Shown: positions 24,714 through 28,482 of the stretch, one piece after another
Numbering within the stretch: position 1 is the first letter of the stretch
How the letters are laid out: every line of letters starts with the position of its first letter
NCBI GenBank assembly: GCA_040400875.1
Contig: JBBAPK010000036.1
Location: forward strand, 1-28,482
Length of the DNA: 28,482 nucleotides
Reading direction: 5' to 3'
From: PBB1 sp040400875
GTDB taxonomy: Bacteria > Pseudomonadota > Gammaproteobacteria > Burkholderiales > Burkholderiaceae_C
Translations under genes and position numbers: made by a program
The notes under the pieces: model-generated
What the model saw: only the letters and a program-made list of their open reading frames with translations
Told to the model about the DNA's origin: nothing
Database searches by the model: none

Positions 24714-25804
24714 GCCCGCATCGCCGAATCTTCAACAGGCGTCTTCTTGGCCGACTGCCACAGCTCACGCACGGCCCCGAAGTAACTGTCGCGGTTGCTG
24801 CACCGATAAGGCGAATCGGCCGGCAGACCCTGCATCAGGCGGCGATGGGCCTGGCCCATGCGGTGGTAAGGCAGCCCGGGAAACATGTGGTGCAAGGCGT
24901 GATAGCGCAAGCCCACAGGGAACAGCGCCACGGTCAACCAAGTCTGGCCGGTGATATTGATCGAATCGGCCACCTGTTCGGCCAGCGTCATGCGCTCGCC
25001 CCGGTTGCCATAGCGGTGCGACGCCAGATTGCGCAACCAGTTCAGCGCCAGCGGAAAGGCCAGCAGCGCGTAGCCCATGAGGAAATCCCAGCCGCTGATC
25101 GCGCCCAGACACAGCAGCACGGCGATGGTGGCCAGATACGCAAAACAAAGCGCTTCAACCAGCACCAGGCGCGATTCATCGCGCTTGGGAAAGCGCTTGC
25201 GATAGTGGGGGTTGGACACAGCCGCCGACGCGCTGGTGAGCACCCATTCACGCAGAGTGCCGTGCAACCACGACAGCGGGCCCAGCACGCCGAAACGCGC
25301 CAGCATGAACAGCGGCAGCAGCGGCGCTTGCACCAGGTATTTCAGGGTCTCGGCCAGCGGTGACGAAGCCAGCGGCAGGTACTCGCCGTCCGCGGGCGTT
25401 CCGAATTTGTGCTGGTTGTGGTGCTCGATGTGGTTGCGGTAGATGACCCAAGGCATCAGCAGGGGCACGCCCACCATCACGGTCCACACGCGCTTGAAGC
25501 CGTCCATCTGGCCGCTGGGCATGTGCACGATCTCGTGAATAAAGGTGCCCACGCGGAAAAACAGCACGCTGGCGATGACAAACGCGGCCATCTGCAGCGC
25601 GCTCCATGCCGGGGCGGTGAAGTAGACGACCGTCAGCGCCCATGCGGCGCCGCCACTCAACAGCAAGTCAGCCCAGTAGACGGCGGGCGATCGGCCGAAC
25701 AGGTCGCTGATCAGCTCGCGAGCTTGGTCGTGCCATGCGGAATCGCTGGCAGCAGCAGGCGCAGTGGATGGGGCGGGCTCGTTGAGTCTGGCGGCTTCAG
25801 TCAC
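24686..25804 (-). CDS. Membrane fatty acid desaturase
   Basis: About 372 aa from a GTG at 25804; no ATG is available near the N-terminus. The three histidine boxes of di-iron membrane desaturases and hydroxylases are present: HEIVH (90-94), HIEHHNQH (125-132) and HALHH near the C-terminus (followed by MFPGLPYHR). Hydrophobic stretches lie around 45-85 and 105-122 and again in the second half. The family also contains sphingolipid desaturases and hydroxylases. It is the first gene of operon C, immediately upstream of the lipid kinase, so the sphingoid base or ceramide acyl chain is a reasonable substrate. The 92 bp upstream shows no clear promoter. Confidence 0.85.
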   Translation of the reverse strand: MTEAARLNEPAPSTAPAAASDSAWHDQARELISDLFGRSPAVYWADLLLSGGAAWALTVVYFTAPAWSALQMAAFVIASVLFFRVGTFIHEIVHMPSGQMDGFKRVWTVMVGVPLLMPWVIYRNHIEHHNQHKFGTPADGEYLPLASSPLAETLKYLVQAPLLPLFMLARFGVLGPLSWLHGTLREWVLTSASAAVSNPHYRKRFPKRDESRLVLVEALCFAYLATIAVLLCLGAISGWDFLMGYALLAFPLALNWLRNLASHRYGNRGERMTLAEQVADSINITGQTWLTVALFPVGLRYHALHHMFPGLPYHRMGQAHRRLMQGLPADSPYRCSNRDSYFGAVRELWQSAKKTPVEDSAMRAWAPSSGRS

Positions 25805-25896
25805 GATAGGTGTGGCGGGAAAACGAGACTTTGGAGGATACCCGTTGTGCGCTTTACCCTGAGGCTGGATCGGCCCGAACTTTGCGGCTAAGAGCT

Positions 25897-26808
25897 CTAC
25901 CAGATCAGGCCGCCGGCCCCCAGCAAGGCCACACCCAGATGGAACAAGCTCCACCAGAAATAGCGCCGCCGCAACTGGTGGGGCGGCAGGGTCGAGATCA
26001 GGAACATGCGTCCGTCGGCCGGTGCGCGCACCACGCTGAGCTCGCTGGTCTGGCGCATCTCGTGGTGCTGCTGCTCGACAGTCTGGATGGCCTGACGCCT
26101 GGCGGCCTCCCATTCCTGCAGGTCGATCTCGCCGTTGCCATCGACATCAAAGCGGCGCAGCAGTTCGGCTCGGTCTTTTTTCCAGTCGTTCAGCAGCGCG
26201 CTGACATCGGCACTGGCGCTCAGCGCCGTATCTGTCGAGCCCAGGGTGCGGAACTCTCCAAGCACGTAGATCGAGCTGCCTCGCAGCAGCATTTCCTCGA
26301 CTTGCTTTTGGTGATCGTGGATGGTTTCCCGGCGATGCGCGCCCAGCAACTCGGCATGCTCCGGATCCACACGGCACACACCGCTGCCGTCGGAGAGCTC
26401 GAAGGTGGTGGTGCTGGCGCCGCGTTCCACCTCGCACCAATCGTTGTCGCCATCGCGCTCCAGGACGCGGTAGCGGTACCAGACGCACTCGGTGGCGCTG
26501 AAGGGGCTGCGCAGCAGCTCGCTGGCACTGCCGCTGGCGCGGCCCGTCAGTTCGACATAGCCTTGCGCGGCAGAGCCGATGCGGGAAGTGGCCACGTCGG
26601 CCACGGCGCGCGCGCGCTGGTAGGTCAAGACCCAGGCGACCAGCGCGACCGCTGCCATCAGACCTAGGCAGACCAGCCCGCCGATCGACTGCCGAAGATT
26701 CAGGCCGGCGAACAGAAGACCCAGATAGCTGGCAGAGGTCAATTGCTGACGGTAGCCCTGCCGCAGATCGGCCAGGGTGGGCAGCTCGACCGGGCCTGTC
26801 GCAGCCAT
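25897..26808 (-). CDS. GIDE-domain membrane protein with an EF-hand
   Basis: 303 aa. There is one membrane segment near residues 43-62 and another at the extreme C-terminus. Between them lies the GIDE-type domain, recognisable from VELTGRASG, SPFSATECVWYRYRV and LGEFRTLGS. A single canonical EF-hand loop, DVDGNGEIDLQEW (221-233), has acidic residues at the right positions to bind calcium. Bacterial GIDE proteins commonly accompany LemA, and LemA is encoded here 5 bp upstream. Function is unknown; a link to envelope stress is plausible. Confidence 0.75.
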   Translation of the reverse strand: MAATGPVELPTLADLRQGYRQQLTSASYLGLLFAGLNLRQSIGGLVCLGLMAAVALVAWVLTYQRARAVADVATSRIGSAAQGYVELTGRASGSASELLRSPFSATECVWYRYRVLERDGDNDWCEVERGASTTTFELSDGSGVCRVDPEHAELLGAHRRETIHDHQKQVEEMLLRGSSIYVLGEFRTLGSTDTALSASADVSALLNDWKKDRAELLRRFDVDGNGEIDLQEWEAARRQAIQTVEQQHHEMRQTSELSVVRAPADGRMFLISTLPPHQLRRRYFWWSLFHLGVALLGAGGLIW

Positions 26809-26813
26809 GGCCT

Positions 26814-27386
26814 TCAGGACTTGAAGCGCTGGCCGATGTCGACGTCCTTCAATTCTTCAGCCGCGAACTGCAGCAGCTCGAAGGCCTTGAACGAGAAAAG
26901 CCGCGCCACCATCAGCTCAGGAAACTGCTGGATCTTCACGTTGTTGATGTTCACGCTCTCGTTGTAGAACTCGCGCCGATCGGCGATCGCGTTTTCCAGC
27001 CCGCTGATGCGCGACTGCAGGTGCAAGAACTGCTCGTTGGCCTTGAGCTCGGGGTAGGACTCGGCCAGCGCGAACAAGCTGCCCAGCCCGCTGCGCAATG
27101 CGCCTTCGGCCGCACCGAGCGCGCCGATGTTCACCGACTCGCGCGCCTGCGAGACCTGCGCCCGGGCGAGCGTGACTTTCTCGAGCGTGTCCTGCTCGTG
27201 TTGCATGTACTGCCGGCAGGTGTCGACCAGCTTGGGCAGCTCGTCGTGACGCTGCTTGAGCAGCACGTCGATGTTGGACCAGGCCTTGGGCACCGCGTTC
27301 TTCACGCCGACCAGACCGTTGAAGACGATGACGCCGTAGACCAGCGCCACACCCAGCACCACCAGAAAAATCATTCCCACGGGCAT
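26814..27386 (-). CDS. lemA: LemA family protein
   Basis: About 190 aa with one N-terminal membrane segment (MIFLVVLGVALVYGV) and a long helical domain containing the LemA signature: AWSNIDVLLKQRHDELP, ESYPELKANEQFL, LENAIADRREFYNESVNINN and FPELMVARLF. A second ATG 12 bases downstream (MIFL) could be the true start; the G-run GGGGGG lies immediately upstream of the first ATG and about 12 nt from the second. It is the first gene of a pair with the GIDE protein. Confidence 0.88.
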   Translation of the reverse strand: MPVGMIFLVVLGVALVYGVIVFNGLVGVKNAVPKAWSNIDVLLKQRHDELPKLVDTCRQYMQHEQDTLEKVTLARAQVSQARESVNIGALGAAEGALRSGLGSLFALAESYPELKANEQFLHLQSRISGLENAIADRREFYNESVNINNVKIQQFPELMVARLFSFKAFELLQFAAEELKDVDIGQRFKS

Positions 27387-27483
27387 CCCCCCCTTTGTGT
27401 GTGAACGTGTTGTCGACACTTGGACATGGCGGCTTGAGCGTTTGCACCGACAGCTCCGACCACCAGCAGCTTGCATTCAGCCA

Positions 27484-27521
27484 AGAAAAAACCCCCAAGT
27501 CGTCGATGTACTTGAGGGTTT
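27484..27521 (-). terminator. Rho-independent terminator after tRNA-Val
   Basis: Read on the minus strand: AACCCTCAAGT, a 9-nt loop, ACTTGGGGGTT, then a T-run of six. The stem is 11 bp with one mismatch-like T/G pair. It lies 31 nt past the tRNA 3' end and closes the lgt-dnaQ-tRNA unit. The T-rich sequence on the other flank could also let it act from the plus strand. Confidence 0.75.
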
Positions 27522-27552
27522 GGTCTTTTTCGGCCCCTTGCGGAGCGTGAAG

Positions 27553-27627
27553 TGGTGGGCGGTGCAGGGTTCGAACCTGCGACTTCCACCGTGTGAAGGT
27601 GGCACTCTACCGCTGAGTTAACCGCCC
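27553..27627 (-). tRNA. tRNA-Val (anticodon CAC)
   Basis: 75 nt including an encoded CCA end. Acceptor stem GGGCGGT/ACCGCCC, D stem ACTC/GAGT, anticodon stem CCACC/GGTGG with loop TTCACAC (anticodon CAC at 27593-27595, reading GUG), variable loop AAGTC, and T stem GCAGG/CCTGC with loop TTCGAAC. It lies 10 nt downstream of dnaQ on the same strand and is probably cut out of the lgt-dnaQ transcript. Confidence 0.95.
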
Positions 27628-27637
27628 GAATTCGGGC
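27624..27637. repeat. 14-bp perfect palindrome at the dnaQ-tRNA junction
   Basis: GCCCGAATTCGGGC spans the space between the dnaQ stop and the 5' end of the tRNA and includes the first four bases of the acceptor stem. In RNA the leader could pair with the tRNA 5' end before processing. It may be chance. Confidence 0.4.
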
Positions 27638-28348
27638 TTAGGAGTGTGCCACAGGCTGCTCCCAGATGGCGCCTTTCTTGCACTCACTTCGCAACTCGGC
27701 CATCAACTGCTCATGCTCGGCAAGTTCGACCTCGCTGGCTGTTGGCACGGGCAGCACGTGCTCGCGCAGGTTTCGCGCCTGTTCCACCGTGCCCAGCGCC
27801 GATGACTCTTCAGACTCGACCGCGAAGGTCTTTTGCCCGCGGGTCATGCGCAGGTAAACCTGAGCCAGCAGGCCCGCATCAAGCAGCGCGCCGTGGGCGG
27901 TGCGGTGGCGGTTGTCGACCTCGAGCCGCTTGCACAGCGCATCGAGCGAGTTCGACTTGCCGGGATAGGTTTCGCGCGCCATCAGCAAGCTGTCGGTGAT
28001 GCCGGCGGCCGACTCGCGAAAGGCCGGTCGCTCCAGACGTCGCAGTTCTTCGTCGAGAAACCCAAGGTCGAAGGCAGCGTTGTGGATCACCACCTCGGCG
28101 CCTTCGACGAAGGCGAGAAGTTCTTCTGCCACCGCAGCAAACACCGGCTTGTCGCTCAGGAACTCGTCGGTCAGACCGTGAACCCTCAGGGCATCAGGAT
28201 GGCTCGAGCGTTGCGGGTTCACGTAAAGATGCAGGTGGCGGCCGGTGAGCGCCCGGTCGACCATCTCGATGCAACCCACCTCGATGATGCGATCGCCTGA
28301 GGCGGGGCTGAGCCCAGTGGTCTCGGTGTCAAGAAACACGATCCTCAT
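27638..28348 (-). CDS. dnaQ: DNA polymerase III epsilon subunit (3'-5' exonuclease)
   Basis: 236 aa. This is the proofreading subunit of DNA polymerase III. The DnaQ exonuclease motifs are present: DTETTG with D7 and E9, HNAAFDLGFL with D94, and HGALLDAGLLA with H152 and D157. The C-terminal tail after about residue 175 is the flexible region that binds the alpha subunit. The ATG overlaps the lgt stop by 4 bp and the tRNA-Val gene follows 10 nt after the stop. Confidence 0.95.
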   Translation of the reverse strand: MRIVFLDTETTGLSPASGDRIIEVGCIEMVDRALTGRHLHLYVNPQRSSHPDALRVHGLTDEFLSDKPVFAAVAEELLAFVEGAEVVIHNAAFDLGFLDEELRRLERPAFRESAAGITDSLLMARETYPGKSNSLDALCKRLEVDNRHRTAHGALLDAGLLAQVYLRMTRGQKTFAVESEESSALGTVEQARNLREHVLPVPTASEVELAEHEQLMAELRSECKKGAIWEQPVAHS

Positions 28349-28482
28349 CGCTGTGCACTCCGGTTTGTCGATGGATCAAAGGGATTGGCAGCCTGCGAGC
28401 GCCACCACAGCCAGCACCCGAAGGCCACCATGGGCACGCACAGCCACTGCCCCATGCTCATGTTGAACGCCAGCAAGCCCAG
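28345..28482 (-). CDS. lgt: Prolipoprotein diacylglyceryl transferase, C-terminal end (partial)
   Basis: The last 45 codons of a gene that runs off the window. The frame contains MSMGQWLCVPMVAFG, which matches the conserved C-terminal membrane helix of Lgt (MGQWLSLPM), followed by WLWWRSQAANPFDP. Lgt transfers a diacylglyceryl group from phosphatidylglycerol to prolipoproteins in the inner membrane. The stop TGA overlaps the dnaQ ATG by 4 bp. Confidence 0.8.
   Translation of the reverse strand: MGLLAFNMSMGQWLCVPMVAFGCWLWWRSQAANPFDPSTNRSAQR

Noticed and set aside
25805..25896. Promoter for operon C
   Set aside because: TATCCT resembles a -10 box but no acceptable -35 lies 16-18 bp upstream.
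1..28482. CRISPR arrays, insertion sequences, integrases, toxin-antitoxin genes
   Set aside because: No repeat arrays, transposase or integrase motifs or small toxin-like gene pairs were seen on either strand.

Overview
The window is 28.5 kb of high-GC bacterial DNA, most likely from a betaproteobacterium of the order Burkholderiales. The lgt-dnaQ-tRNA-Val and LemA/GIDE neighbourhood, the codon use and the protein style suggest this; I could not run a search. A run of exactly 100 N inside one gene shows that it comes from a scaffolded draft assembly. Almost every base is coding, and many neighbouring genes overlap by 1-4 bp at ATGA, GTGA or TTGA junctions, so most belong to translationally coupled operons.

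From about 73 to 25804 the window holds what looks like a large sphingolipid (ceramide) island. All five components known to be needed for ceramide synthesis in Caulobacter have recognisable counterparts: serine palmitoyltransferase (73-1278), a dedicated acyl carrier protein (1275-1568), an acyl-ACP synthetase/acyl-AMP ligase (1565-3355), a GNAT-fold bacterial ceramide synthase (9201-10328) and an NAD(P)-dependent ceramide reductase (19204-20175). Around them lie a second acyl-AMP ligase fused to its own carrier domain, a cytochrome P450, a 4'-phosphopantetheinyl transferase to activate the carriers, a membrane fatty acid desaturase and a 2-oxoglutarate/Fe(II) oxygenase.

A second layer looks like head-group chemistry and export. 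It contains a diacylglycerol-kinase-fold lipid kinase (ceramide kinase candidate), two CDP-alcohol phosphatidyltransferases with degenerate nucleotidyltransferase-like N-terminal halves, two soluble nucleotidyltransferases, a protein resembling the mitochondrial-type CDP-lipid synthase Tam41, a metallophosphoesterase, a HIT protein, an accessory LptF/LptG pair, an MsbA-like ABC exporter (interrupted by the N gap), an LpxL-like acyltransferase, an ELM1-family protein and a GT9 glycosyltransferase. The most interesting hypothesis is that ceramide is phosphorylated, activated as CDP-ceramide and given a polar head by the CDP-alcohol transferases, then moved outward by LptFG-like and MsbA-like proteins. 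This is inference.

Layout. Minus operon A (6823 to 73): P450, FAAL-carrier, acyl-ACP synthetase, ACP, SPT. Plus pair (6883 to 8363): PPTase and cytidylyltransferase. Minus operon B (15190 to 8376): phosphoesterase, HIT, LptF, LptG, CDP-alcohol transferase 1, ceramide synthase, nucleotidyltransferase. Plus pair (15288 to 17350): CDP-alcohol transferase 2 and the Tam41-like protein. Minus pair (19038 to 17369): GT9 and the oxygenase. Minus operon C (25804 to 19204): desaturase, lipid kinase, ABC exporter, acyltransferase, ELM1-like, ceramide reductase. The right end (25897 to 28482) is ordinary chromosome: GIDE-like membrane protein, LemA, a terminator, tRNA-Val(CAC), dnaQ and the 3' end of lgt.
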